Shown here piece by piece: positions 41,018 to 52,697 of a DNA stretch of 64,000 bases (position 1 is its first letter; each line of letters begins with the position of its first letter). Source of the DNA: Ooceraea biroi. Lineage: Eukaryota > Arthropoda > Insecta > Hymenoptera > Formicidae. Below the pieces are notes generated by a model. That model saw nothing but the letters and a program-made list of their open reading frames with translations. It was not told the DNA's origin and made no database searches. Both the position numbers and the translations under genes were made by a program. The stretch spans positions 8,539,838-8,603,837 of the forward strand of contig NC_039516.1 in assembly GCF_003672135.1 (NCBI RefSeq), written 5' to 3'.

Positions 41018-41660
41018 GCTTGTATGTATGTATGTATGTATGCTTTATTGATCCCCTCAGGGTTACAATCTTTACATTGACACTTAACCTAATCTTATCC
41101 TACTTAACACCATCTTATCTAACTTAACCTATTTATACTACTTGTGCGAGTAGAGACGAAGGAAGCCAACCTTCCCTCCTCTCCCTCTACACACACACAC
41201 ACACACATCTCCTCCCGCGGACTTCCATTTCCTCTTGCTCTTCTATCCACAATTTCCTTCTTTCACTTCTACTCCATCTTACGACCTTTCTTCCATTTCC
41301 TTTTCCTTCCCTATCTCCTCCACACCTTTCATACCTCCTCTCACTCATTCTCCCCCCACATTCTCTCTCCTCCAACTCCTTAACCTTACTCTCACTCTCT
41401 CTCGTACCACTCCTCTTTCTCACCTTCCTTTTCATTCTCTTCCTCACTTTTCCCCCCTTCCCACCCTTTTCTTTTTTCCTCTAACTCTCTCATCCACCAC
41501 TCACCCTCCCCTTCCTCCCCTAAGACCCACCCTACCGCATCCTGCCAACTTCCTCCTCCATTCTTCCATTCTCTGCATTCCTCCCTTACATGTTCCCACG
41601 TCTCCCTTTCCTTTATACATAACCTACATATTCGAATTATTAACTTCTATTTCTTAAATG
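41018..41660 (-). mobile_element. 3' end of a non-LTR retrotransposon (LINE), antisense
   Basis: In minus orientation a highly charged coding tail (KRMKRKVRKRSGTRESESKV, EERECGG, REGKGNGRKV) runs into a TG/CA tract. An untranslated tail follows, then AATAAAGCATACATACATAC. The tetranucleotide tail at 41018-41042 preceded by a polyadenylation-like signal is typical of arthropod LINE 3' ends. The 5' part (RT) is missing, as expected of a 5'-truncated copy; the clade cannot be fixed from this piece. Confidence 0.65.
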
Positions 41661-42915
41661 TATTTCTATTAATGAGAAGCGATTTTGTACAATTGTAATA
41701 TGATTTATACCAATTAAAGGAAACGTCTTTGAAACTGCCTATTTATATAAAGTCAATAACTATAAAAAGGCATATTGTAGGACACCATGATATTTTTGCC
41801 TTTAATAAATATTAAACATAAGTTTTTAGACCTAGAATTATTAGTTTCTGTTGAGAATCAATGACAAATTTAAGTTGGTTATAAAGCGCGCTACTAGGAA
41901 AGTGAAAATTAGTGATTTATGTTTTGTTAAGTTGGTAGCATGTATGTTTCCGGTTGTTGGCAAGAAACCGAATTTTTTGAACTTGTAACGGACACATAGA
42001 GAAGTCGAAAGCTACTACATTGTACCGATTAAAATATATCTGTTTTATACGATTGAATACGCCTGTATTATATTGTGTTGTGTTGAATCCAAATCACCAA
42101 CCTGTCTGCGCTAAATTGGTACAGTTTCTTTTTCTTAAACATATTTTTATTAATAGTAAGCGAATTTATACAATTGTGACGTAATTTATACAAACTAAAT
42201 GAAAGGTCCTGGAAACTGCCCACCCATACATAATTAAATTGGCCAAAAAAAATAGGGCGTTAAAAAAGAAAAAACAGATACCACAGAGTTTATATTAATG
42301 CTCTGCATAAAGTAATAAAATCAGGTTATATAAAAATGTCCCGAAAACTACCCCAGGACATACATATATATTATTATTATTAAATATATGAATGAACTAT
42401 ATATATATATAGTCAAATCGTATATATTATTATTAAATATATGGGTATATATTTACCTTTACACAGCCCGCACCAAATGACCTCCGATTGACCTTGACAT
42501 TGAGCTTGACATTGACCTTGACCCCTAACAAGGTCAAGGTCATTGACCTTTTCTAATGCTCATTGTTCATTAAAAAGTTATTAACAATATAAATTTAATA
42601 CTGATTCTATTACTTCTTGGACACATAATACTTCCATATTACACAAATAATCAATAAGATTATTATAATTGTAGGTAAGATGAAGAAAATCGTTTTTAAA
42701 GCAGTGAATCGTTGTTTAAATTAATTTAATAGATTCTATTACTTCTTGGACACGGATTAGACCAAGGTTCGTAGATGAGCAGACGATGCACGTTAGGGAA
42801 GGTCCTCGCACGGCCGCCATTTTGGGTTAACGGAGTGAGACAGATATATTTTGTTTCTCACTTTAATTGACTGTAATGTAGTGTGCACTACAGTTAGTGC
42901 AAACAGATATTAAAT
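41661..42915. other. AT-rich interval with repeat motifs
   Basis: Holds GTCCTGGAAACTGCC-type motifs (near 42211 and 42333), an ATATAT microsatellite (about 42395-42450) and alternating TTGACCTTGACATTGA units that form a small palindrome (about 42490-42550). No ORF. 42760-42900 is GC-richer (CACGGCCGCCATTTTGGG), could be a promoter/5' leader for the THAP exon. Confidence 0.5.
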
Positions 42916-43059
42916 ATGCCAAGCTGTTGTGCAAAGAAGTGTAAAAATCGTTCAGAACAGGGATTCCGCCTTTTTGGATTTCCGAAAGATATACAACGTA
43001 AGAAGATTTGGACTAAACAATGTGGTGTACAGCCAAAAGAGAATTCAAAGTTATGTGAG
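42916..43059 (+). CDS. THAP-domain first coding exon
   Basis: ATG at 42916 gives MPSCCAKKCKNRSEQGFRLF, then GFPKDIQRKKIWTKQCGVQP and a donor AG|GTATTT at 43059. Cys-x4-Cys with the following F.FP....R..W pattern is the N-terminal half of the THAP C2CH zinc finger; the His of the C2CH set would be in the next exon, which I cannot find on this strand before the repeats begin at 43586. THAP modules bind DNA and occur in host regulators and in P-element transposases. This could be a host gene exon cut off by repeats or part of a P-like element; either way partial. Confidence 0.65.
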
Positions 43060-43585
43060 GTATTTATAATCTGATATAAATTATAATTAAATTAAGATAT
43101 CATAACGTTTCGACCATAAATTTGATCCTTCTCAAGTGTAAGAATAGAAAGAATATCACATGGTTCTTACAAAATATTCGGAGGTTATGCCAACAAAAGT
43201 GTCATCACCTTTGAATATTTTGTAAGATCTATATAATATTCTTTCTATTCACTTCAGGAGGACCATAATCTATAGTCGAAACGATTGATACCTTAATTTC
43301 AATAAAACTGGCCAGGTGTGTCGACGAATTATCCCTGTAGCTGAACTAATTAAGATATAATAAGTATCGAGGCTTAGTATGTTGGTGTACTAGGTTTTAA
43401 AATTGTAGTTAAACATTTGCAGTGGCAAATAGAATAAGTAGGCAAAAATATATTTGTGTAGTATCATTATTATATAACTTAATAATATGTATTGTATGTT
43501 TGAAAACATAATTTTAGTTAATACTTACTTATATTTTATGTTTTGTTTATTTTTATAATACATAATATAATATAATATGATACAT

Positions 43586-44597
43586 CCCATACAGCACTGA
43601 TTAATACAGAAAGCTTTCAGGAAGGTTTTAAAATTATTTCAAGATTTCATATTTCATATGCAACATTTCTGAAAGGATTCCGCAATATGTCATATGAAAT
43701 GTTGCAACAGAAATGTTTCTAAAACCTACCACATGCAATAAATTTGAAAAAATGTGAATATTGTAAAAAGTAAAATTATATATATGTATATATACCTAGA
43801 CCAAGTATTCGATCTTTAGTGAAGCTAACCAGTTGACAAAAAAATGCATTATCTTCACGTATCCTTTTTTTCTTTCAAATATAAGTGTTGGTTGAACAGA
43901 GAATTATATATCTATATAATTCTTTCCTTTTAATCGACTATTTGGAGGAAGGAAAAGGAAAATATATAATATAAGAATGGCTCTTTGTCAATGTGCCAAC
44001 AATTCACGCTTTTTAAAGGGACACTTGGTGAATACTTGGTTTAGCTATGTATGTGTATATCTATATACATCTTATATATATTATGTATTTTTTTCATTAA
44101 GCATATTTCAGAAATCATATTTATTATATTAATTAGATTGCAAATATTAAATAAAAACGTACAATAAAAATAATAAATACATTTTATATATAATTTTTAT
44201 TATAACTTTTTAGTATTTGCAATCTTCTGAATACTCGTATAATAAATTTAAATATAATTTCTGAAGTATTTTCAATTTATTTTAATAAGAGCTTTGTAAT
44301 TTGTGTGCAACATCATAGGAAAGTTTCAAAATTATTTCAATTAACCTTTAGTGATATATCAAAAAGATTTCAGCTATTTTAATAATCTTTCGGCAATATT
44401 TCAGAAAGATTGCAGATTGATCTATACCTTTCAGCAACCTTTCTATAAGGTTTTGAATGTAAGTGTCGCGGACATTTTGCTATTCCGGAGTTGTCTCATA
44501 ACTGTTGCAGAAACATTTTGCAATGTTTATGAGATGCTTTCATCTGTCAGATGAAATACTTCTGAAATATTTCTGGAATGTTTTCGTGCTGTATGGG
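43586..44597. mobile_element. TIR element, CCCATACAGCAC ends (copy 1)
   Basis: Exactly inverted 12-bp ends (43586 and 44597), 1012 bp. The interior is AT-rich; the subterminal parts hold TTTCWGAAAGRTT-like words and a GCGGACATTTT core near 44469. No intact gene. A short frame at 44351-44554 has no support. Confidence 0.75.
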
Positions 44598-44961
44598 TAG
44601 TACGTATATCGAATGTTCTGAGAATGTACACAATATACTTTTGCGATATTCTCCGAACATTCTCAGAATCTACATGTGCTGTTAGGGTTATAAATAAATA
44701 TTCATGATAAAAGATGATAAAAGACGGACACACAATATTGGTTGTTAATACACTCAGTTTATTATAAAACAAAAAAGGTTATATTCATCTTTTACCCACA
44801 ATCTTATCGTGCTCATATTATTACAAATATATTGCATCATAATGTTACTATAATGTTACATTGCAATATTTCTTAGGGCGGACATTTTACTATTGCTGCA
44901 AGCTTGCAACAACGTTGCCGAAACATTTAGCAACTTCCATGCAATATTACAATGTTTTAAT

Positions 44962-45976
44962 CCCATACAGCACAAAAGTTTGCAGCAACATTGCTGCAAT
45001 ATTGCAATATTGCACATTGCAGTGCAATGTTGCAGAAATATTGTATAGTCATGAATTTGCAATATAGTTTAAACACGTTACAGCAACATTGTAAAATATT
45101 GTGAAAATAACATGTACTTTTATTGTGTGTTTGTGTGTCACTTACAATTAGAGTAAGTATTCAAAAATGTTTATTATTATAATAATTTTAATACACATAA
45201 GATTGAAATCATTTTATATTAATTATATATGTATATAAATTTGTCTATTACCTCCAAACCCTAAGATTAAAATAAAATAAACTTATGCATTATTATACAT
45301 ACAAGTTGGTATGTTAATCTTAATACATTAAGTGGTTTTTAAACTTTTCATAAAAGATCCATGTGTTCTAGAATGGTTTTACTTCGTGTTAAAGATATTA
45401 TGCCAACTTGTGTATAATCTAAAATAACGTAAAATAATGTGTGTATTTATATTAATGTTAGTCATGATTATTATAACAATCAAGTAAATGTGCCAATATA
45501 TCGTTGGACTGGATCTTTTGTGCCTAATAATATTTTTTACATGAATTTATGTACAGTCTTCGTTTAGACTTCGCTTAAACTACGATTCAACTTGAGACTG
45601 CGTTTTAAGACCGTTTACTATCGGTCTTGAAACGCAGTCTCAAGTTGAAGCTAGAAGAAATCACATAATTAAATTTAATTACGTGATTGCATAGTTTGTT
45701 AAGCGAAAAATATACATACATTAACGCGAAATATATTATTAGGCACAAAAGATCCAGCTCAACCATATATTGGCACATTTCCACAGCAGTTTGCATGTAT
45801 ATTTTACTGCAATATTGCTACAACGTTTTGTAGCAATATTTCTGAAAGCGGACATTTTACCGTTGCTGCAATCTTGCAGTACTCTTGCAACAATATTTCG
45901 CAATGGTTCTGCAATGTTGCAATCTTGCCGAAAAATGTTGCTGCAATATTGCGGCAATCTTGCCGTGCTGTATGGG
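44962..45976. mobile_element. TIR element, CCCATACAGCAC ends (copy 2), with internal hairpin
   Basis: Ends at 44962 (CCCATACAGCAC) and 45976 (GTGCTGTATGGG), 1015 bp. Subterminal regions are dense in GCAATATTGC/GCAACATTGC words on both sides. The interior contains a long palindrome (about 45490-45780; inner arms TCAACTTGAGACTGCGTTTT at about 45588 and its complement at about 45650). No gene. Confidence 0.75.
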
Positions 45977-46011
45977 ATGTAAGGTGTATGCGATGTTTCT
46001 GGAATCTTTCA

Positions 46012-46360
46012 GTGCTGTATGGGAGGCGTGTTGACAATATCGCTTATGAATATACATCTACGTATCAGAAAACTGTATGATTTATATGCATGATGCATAA
46101 TGTACGTATTGCTGCATCTGTTTATTTTCGCACTATTCATATCGCGCTGTCATCCCATACAGCTATGAAAGATTGCAAAAAGATTGCAAAAATGTCTCAC
46201 GGAAATATTGTAATATTGCAGGTTAATTGCGCAATATATTTGCAACATTGATGCAATGTTATAGTAACGTAAAAATGTCCGCCTTTAGCAAGATTGCGCT
46301 ATCATATTGTAGCCATATTGCAGCGCAATGCATGTGCAATAATGTGCAAAAAATTTTCCA
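46012..46360. repeat. Fragments of CCCATACAG-ended elements
   Basis: One right end GTGCTGTATGGG (46012-46023) and one left end CCCATACAGC (46154) followed by TTGCAAAAAGATTGC and a GCGGACATTTT-type motif (complement near 46275). Their partners are not visible. Confidence 0.6.
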
Positions 46361-46643
46361 GTATTATTATAGATAATTTAAAATACACTTTATGAAATAA
46401 ATACAGAAGTTGCGATAGAAAGTTGTGATTAATATACATTTTATTGCCAAAATTACATTTTTTTTATATATATAAACACAAAATATATCTAAAAATATCA
46501 AACAAAATTACAATAAAAGACTTAAATCAAATATATAAATATCTGAATAATTGTAAGTGAAATACTTGATAAAAATTAAAAAATGTATAATAAATTGAAT
46601 TTCGATAATTTCAAAAAAAGTACGCATTAAGGATACTTAACGT

Positions 46644-47865
46644 CCCATACAGCACGCAAAGATTGCATATATATTGCAGGAATCTTCCACCGCAACGTAG
46701 CAACATTGCAAATTCACTGCGAAATGTTTCTGCAGCATTGCTATGGGATTTCAGGAATGTGAAAATGTCTGCTTTTCGGAACATTGCAACGAAACGTCAT
46801 AATAATATTGCAATGTAATGAATTTGCAATAATTATAATTATTCATTATTATATATTTTAAATATTTTTATTTATATAACTTCAATATTTTTATTTATTA
46901 ATAAATAGACAATTATATGTAATATAACAATAGTAATAAAAAATTAAATAAACATTTTCTCTATTTTATTATAAAAAAAGTAACTGTTCTTTATAAAAAA
47001 AACTTAAAAATTCTCTTCTTGAGATATTATTTTTCTTTTAATTAAATAATTGAATCTTCTTCGTTTTTGTTTGTATGTTGCCTGTAAAAATAAAATAGGA
47101 ATTAAAATTCATATATTAGCATAAAATTACATAAAAATATACATACTGCAAGTATGTATAGAATTATATGTAAAATGACATACTTTAATCTCTCAATCCT
47201 AACCGGAGCTTGAGCAAGCCACTTGGAAATGCATTTAGTAATTTCTGCATTAGTGGCATGATTGTGTATTTCACGAACAGCTTCTATAACAGAAAAAGTT
47301 ATTAAAAATATTACAACTATTAATAGGTAGTTTTCTAATGAATTTCCATAATTTTGAAGTTATAGTGATATAAACCGTGAGATAGGCAAATAGAGATTCT
47401 CTATTATAATTAATAGATACAAGATTTTAACAGCACACAAGTGCTATAATGAGACATAATATTATAAAAAAGTACTTACCTTTTTCTTTTACGTAACTAC
47501 TTTCTTTTAGAATGATGCTCGCGTCGTACAACCACCATGTTCTTTAGCTAGTCGAAAGTGACAAACACCGCATGCGCATATTACCGAGCTCAGATTCTGG
47601 TCATCACACACATCATTGGTCGAATAGATTTGGACGAATCTCGTTAGGATAGGAAGACTCCAATGTTTTAATAAAATGAATTATTAATATTAATTAATTA
47701 GAAATTTTGATTGTGCAATGTTTCCGAAATATTAATGTCATGTTGCTACAAGTGTGCTGAAATTTTGCGGATATATATCGCTGCAATGTCTTTGTACTGT
47801 TGCATTGCAATTTGCAACGTTGCAACGTTGCTGCAATGTTGGTGCAAGCTTCTGTGCTGTATGGG
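46644..47865 (-). mobile_element. TIR element, CCCATACAGCAC ends (copy 3), carrying DUF4806 exons
   Basis: Ends at 46644 and 47865, 1222 bp. Outer 150 bp on each side rich in TTGCAATATTGCA words. Between them lie minus-strand exons with splice sites (next entry), making this the only copy of the family here with coding remains. Confidence 0.7.
46990..47283 (-). pseudogene. DUF4806 C-terminal exons
   Basis: Exon 47184-47283 after a CTGTTATAG acceptor encodes AVREIHNHATNAEITKCISK then WLAQAPVRIERLK, the end of the DUF4806 domain (final 'I.KWL..AP.R' helix). Donor GTATGT at its 3' end, acceptor TTTTACAG at 47082 and a short last exon follow. A helical exon upstream is not found, so this is a partial copy. 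DUF4806 has no known biochemical role. It is a relative, not a copy, of the domain at 11952-12910. Confidence 0.6.
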
Positions 47866-47943
47866 TCAACACACTTAATTATTACGTGTTCATCTTTACA
47901 AGTTGGCTTCACCACTATGAATTCAAGATAGCCCACAGAACAC

Positions 47944-48316
47944 TTAAGGGGAAGCTCGAGTTGCTAGTGAACTATTTTTTCACTATAGCGATGGTAATTG
48001 CAGTTTCGAAATTTCTCTTTATTGCTTGTGCAGAATAAAAACTCCTTTTCCACAAATGAAGTATAGATAGAAAGAAAGTCCGCTCTACAGGACTTTATAT
48101 TCAAAATGGAAAAAAGTTAAAAACTTGCATTTGTCTTTTCTAACTTTTTTCCATTTTGAATATAAAGTCCTGTAGAGCGGACTTTCTTTCTATCTATACT
48201 TCATTTGTGGAAAAGGATTTTTTATTCTGCACAAGCAATAAAGAAAATTTTCGAAACTGCAATTATCATCGCTATAGTGAAAAAATAGTTCACTAGCAAC
48301 TCCAGCTTTCCCTTAA
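47944..48316. repeat. Near-perfect palindrome, ~175-bp arms
   Basis: Arms 47944-48121 and 48142-48316 differ at a handful of positions. The inner arms contain AAAGTCCGCTCTACAGGACTT. It would form a cruciform or long hairpin transcript. No target duplication is evident. Confidence 0.85.
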
Positions 48317-48735
48317 TATCGCCCATGAGCAGCTGGGGAACGACGGAGAATGCAGAATGCATTCAGCGAACCCTACAGCTTCGAATAAAAATGAGTAACA
48401 ATCATGTGATTAAAGTTCATTTCCATATTTGACAAATCGATTTATTTCTGTGTTCGCTAAACACTACTATAATTGTTACGAGCAGTATCTTTAAATGTTT
48501 CTGCAATAATACTGCAATATTTCTACAATTTTGCACCGTAATATATTTGTATGATATATTTTAATGCCTACTGTCTATAATGTTGCAGTTAGAGACACTA
48601 GAAGTAAGAGTCTGAACAATCTTTGGTTTTGAAGCAAAATGGCGTCGACAGTTACCGACTGTGGAGAGTAGGATGCGTTCAATTATTCACTGGCAGTCAC
48701 AGAGATTGGTGAAATTGGTATTATACCACGTGTAA

Positions 48736-48880
48736 GGCCGGTATTCATAGTCGGATCTTATATTTAAGACCGTCTTAAGTGTATCTTCAGATACTCCGTA
48801 GCCAATGAAATGATCTATACAACATCTGCAGATAAACTTAAGACGGTCTTAAATATAAGATCCGACTATGAATACCGGCC
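48736..48880. mobile_element. PIF/Harbinger-type MITE
   Basis: 145 bp, with 45-bp nearly perfect terminal repeats starting GGCCGGTATTCATAGTCGGA and 3-bp TAA duplication (48733-48735, 48881-48883). TWA target and GG/CC termini are the PIF/Harbinger signature. No coding capacity. Confidence 0.85.
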
Positions 48881-48924
48881 TAAGTGACTATTATACCATG
48901 AATTAAATGTAATGGTAATGTTAA

Positions 48925-49368
48925 ATGAACTCGTTATATAATGTCAGCGGTTATATTTTGTCTAGAATTTGTAAGACAAATGTTATTTGCATTAATTGTT
49001 TAGAATCTGCAGGCTCAAAAACATATGATCCTACTATAAAATTTTCCAAATTAGTACAGCTTAATTGTTATAGGACAAATACATTATTTTTTGTCAACAA
49101 TGCAACATTTAATTACTTTTACCAGATGAAAGTCATCTTTCGACGATATATTCCGTATTTAAAAAATGTTAACTATGATTTGATTACATTTTTCATTGAT
49201 AAAATGGCACATCCGCACTGTAATGTACTTAAAACCTGTCATAATATTTCAGATGTAATAATGAAACGCTTTATTAGATTTAGGATTAAAATAGAATGCG
49301 CAAAAGGGCGTTTAAAAACACCTGTATTTAATAGCTTGACAATGGCAAGGCATTTTATTGTTAAATAA
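48925..49368 (+). pseudogene. C-terminal fragment of a transposase-like protein (possibly P/THAP9 type)
   Basis: 147 codons, MNSLYNVSGYILSRICKTNV to MARHFIVK and TAA at 49368. An YxxxGYIxxRIxKxxxCxxC start (CINCLESAG) and a terminal helical stretch (HNISDVIMKRFIRFRIKIEC) resemble the C-terminal region of P-element/THAP9 transposases; the call is tentative. It lies inside the TIR element at 48591-49549. A THAP exon lies 6 kb upstream on the same strand (42916), but intervening elements make a shared gene unproven. The N-terminal catalytic part is absent. Confidence 0.4.
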
Positions 49369-49852
49369 ACATATTATTTTATGTTGTTAGTAGTATATTA
49401 TTTATTTCTCAAATCCAAACCTTGCCACGCGCTCATGGTGTTTGAAGTGATGTGATAGCATTGATTGGTTCCGCCATTTTGCTTCAAAGCAATCTACGGC
49501 CAATGAAAACTTTGACAAGATTGTCCAGACCCTTACTTTTAGTGTCTCTAGTTGCAGTAATATTGCAGCGCAATCTGCAATATTGCAACGTTCCTGCAAG
49601 TTTCTGCACTGTATGGGATTCTATTATTGCAGATGATAATTTATTTTTTGCCTATTTGTGTTTTTGCTATGTATGTACATTAACTATTATTATGTATAAA
49701 ATGAATGAAACAATATGAAACAATTCTTTAGTTATTTAAGTAGATTATTATTACGAATACTCGTTTTTTCGTTATCTCCTACTGTGGAAAATCATAATGA
49801 AAAAAAGAGACTGTTGTCAAGTAACCAAGTAGCCAAGTAACGAGCCGATAAA

Positions 49853-49951
49853 GGCTGCGTTTCGATATTCACTGCCAGTACTGAAAATCTATAGTGTATG
49901 TCACGTGAACTATAGATTTTCAGTACTGGCAGTGAATATCGAAACGCAGCC
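49853..49951. repeat. Short hairpin MITE, 42-bp perfect arms
   Basis: Arms GGCTGCGTTTCGATATTCAC... and complement around a 13-base loop GTATGTCACGTGA. GG/CC termini resemble the PIF-type MITE at 48736, but no clear 3-bp duplication is visible. Confidence 0.8.
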
Positions 49952-50596
49952 AAGATTGGTGCGGACAGCATACGTATATAAGGGTGTTTCCAATTATTTC
50001 TCAAAAATATATTTTCGGAAGTTTATAAATGTTATATATGGTTGAATTTGGCGTAAAATAAGTTTTATTTTAGTTGCAAAAAGATTGTAAAATTTCCAAA
50101 AAAAAGGTGAGTAGTAGGGGTATTTTGAAAAATTTAAAATTTTTGGAAAATCTATATACACAAATATAAAGCGCTTTTGAAGCCATACAACTTTTATTCG
50201 AAACATTTTTTTGTATCTCTCATCCTTTCGACGATATTCACTTAGAAAGAAAAAAACCGCAATTTTTCGAGGGGGTGTTTCCATCCCTAAAAGTGAATAT
50301 TAGCCCCAACAGAAAGTTGTTTCCATACTGATATTTTGACACCTCCAGTTATTTCTTCATAAGTTTTTAGGTTAAGTAAAAACTTTTGAACTTGACTGTA
50401 TGACAATGACAGGCTGACCCCAAATCTCCTCTCTCTGTCGGCTCGCTTTAGGCAGTCCAGTTCTCATTCCAGTATTATTACATTTCAGTGAGGATAGATC
50501 CTTAAAGGATCTCTAACCTGAAAATCTTCTGTCTCTCTGCCATTTTCCACTTACGGCCGTAGCATGGCAGTGCCTCCTCCAGTATTATTATATCTC
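49952..50596. other. No gene seen
   Basis: AT-rich then mixed. Two short frames on the minus strand lack any family motif. Contains CCAGTATTATTA twice (about 50470 and 50580), close to the left edge of the large palindrome. Confidence 0.4.
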
Positions 50597-52657
50597 ACAA
50601 GGGAACTAACACAACTGTCCCTCACCGATTTTGATGGGCTTTGGATATGTTGTAGAGCATCGAAAAATATTGGACCCCTATTTTTTTTTAGCTGCGTATC
50701 TCAACGTTTAGGGGTTGAAACAGCCTCTCGAAGATAATGAATTTTTTCATTTTTAGCGAATATCTTTGAAAATATAAGATATATGAAAAAATGTTTTATA
50801 CAAAAGTTTTATAGTATTTTATACTCTTTACAACGGTGTATTCACATTTTTCGAAATGTCAAATTTTTTAATTTACCTCCACCCCTTATTTTTGCAAAAT
50901 TTAAGTACTTGGTTAGAACAAAAATTGAAGAGCATCGAATGCCAAATCCAACCATATATAATACTATTATGTTTCCACGATTCACTTTTTGGGAAAACGA
51001 GATGAAAACATGGTGCTATAGGCGCCGCACTGTAAGTAGGTGTTGCGTTATTTCTCTGCAGTTGCGCTGTACTCAATAACTACATATTGTGCATATTGTC
51101 TGATACTATAATATGAAAGCGAATTAATCCTCATCTGTCGATAGGCTGCCCCATCGACATAATCGGCACTGTCGGTAAATATTGACAATAACGGAGCCGC
51201 CCCGATGACATTGACCTTGACATATATTATAGAAGTTACCCTCCTGAGTGACCTTCAAAAGGTTTTATCCGTCGCTCGTTGTTTATTAAAAAGTTATTAA
51301 CAAAAGAAGTTTAATAATTTTGCACGAATTTTCAGCTGTCCACGCGAAGCAAGGACTTGAGTTTGACATATATTACAAAGGTCACCTTCCCGAATAACTC
51401 GCACTAGGTTTTCACCCTTCACTCGTTGTTTGTTAAAAAGTTATTAACAAAAAAGTGTAATAAATAAAGCATAATTTTACGATATCATATACATTTACGA
51501 AAGAGTATATTTGATGGAATATATAAGATATATGAAAGCCCCGCCGGGGCCAGTGTAACAGATTTTACCGTACAGATTTTGATCACCTGGTACACGGGCC
51601 GGATCCCGGCGGGGGGAGGGGCCCAGTCCCTCCTTCGTCCTCCCGCGAATCGGGCTGAAAACGAACGTGTGTCCGAGGCTCCAGTTGCGGAAAATATAAC
51701 CTAACCCAAACCTACTTCTGATTTAAAGCTAAAATTCCATCAAATATACTCTTTCGTAAACGTATATGATATCGTAAAATTATGCTTTATTTATTACACT
51801 TTTTTGTTAATAACTTTTTAACAAACAACGAGTGAAGGGTGAAAACCTAGTGCGAGTTATTCGGGAAGGTGACCTTTGTAATATATGTCAAACTCAAGTC
51901 CTTGCTTCGCGTGGACAGCTGAAAATTCGTGCAAAATTATTAAACTTCTTTTGTTAATAACTTTTTAATAAACAACGAGCGACGGATAAAACCTTTTGAA
52001 GGTCACTCAGGAGGGTAACTTCTATAATATATGTCAAGGTCAATGTCATCGGGGCGGCTCCGTTATTGTCAATATTTACCGACAGTGCCGATTATGTCGA
52101 TGGGGCAGCCTATCGACAGATGAGGATTAATTCGCTTTCATATTATAGTATCAGACAATATGCACAATATGTAGTTATTGAGTACAGCGCAACTGCAGAG
52201 AAATAACGCAACACCTACTTACAGTGCGGCGCCTATAGCACCATGTTTTCATCTCGTTTTCCCAAAAAGTGAATCGTGGAAACATAATAGTATTATATAT
52301 GGTTGGATTTGGCATTCGATGCTCTTCAATTTTTGTTCTAACCAAGTACTTAAATTTTGCAAAAATAAGGGGTGGAGGTAAATTAAAAAATTTGACATTT
52401 CGAAAAATGTGAATACACCGTTGTAAAGAGTATAAAATACTATAAAACTTTTGTATAAAACATTTTTTCATATATCTTATATTTTCAAAGATATTCGCTA
52501 AAAATGAAAAAATTCATTATCTTCGAGAGGCTGTTTCAACCCCTAAACGTTGAGATACGCAGCTAAAAAAAAATAGGGGTCCAATATTTTTCGATGCTCT
52601 ACAACATATCCAAAGCCCATCAAAATCGGTGAGGGACAGTTGTGTTAGTTTCCTTGT
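50597..52657. repeat. Large palindrome, ~924-bp arms, GC-rich loop
   Basis: Left arm 50597-51520 and right arm 51734-52657 are almost identical in complement. The same 98-codon frame appears on opposite strands at 50783-51079 and 52175-52471 with identical translation. The 213-bp loop is abruptly GC-rich (GCCCCGCCGGGGCCAGTG, CGGGCCGGATCCCGGCGGGG) and occurs once. The arms hold TTGACCTTGACATATATTATA-type words also seen at 42490. Best read as a foldback transposon or a recent inverted duplication. The mirrored frames are repeat sequence, not genes. Confidence 0.9.
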
Positions 52658-52697
52658 CAGTGGCACAGGAGTACGCAAGCAATCCAGCAGGAAATAA

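Larger units (their letters stand above)
48591..49549 (+). mobile_element. TIR element with AGAGACACTARAAGTAAG ends, 4-bp AGTT duplication
   Basis: Left terminus AGAGACACTAGAAGTAAGAG (48591) and right terminus in complement (49549), flanked by AGTT (48587-48590, 49550-49553). It lies inside GCAATATTGC-rich sequence whose right end is GCACTGTATGGG at 49606-49617, so it split an older CCCATACAG-type element. Carries one frame and a nested MITE. Confidence 0.65.

Noticed and set aside
41235..41657. 140-codon Pro/Ser/Leu-rich plus-strand frame
   Set aside because: It is the complement of a charged LINE C-terminus; pyrimidine bias explains the open frame.
50783..52471. Two identical 98-codon proteins on opposite strands
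   Set aside because: Identity follows from the palindrome arms; there is no motif, and the codon pattern looks non-coding.
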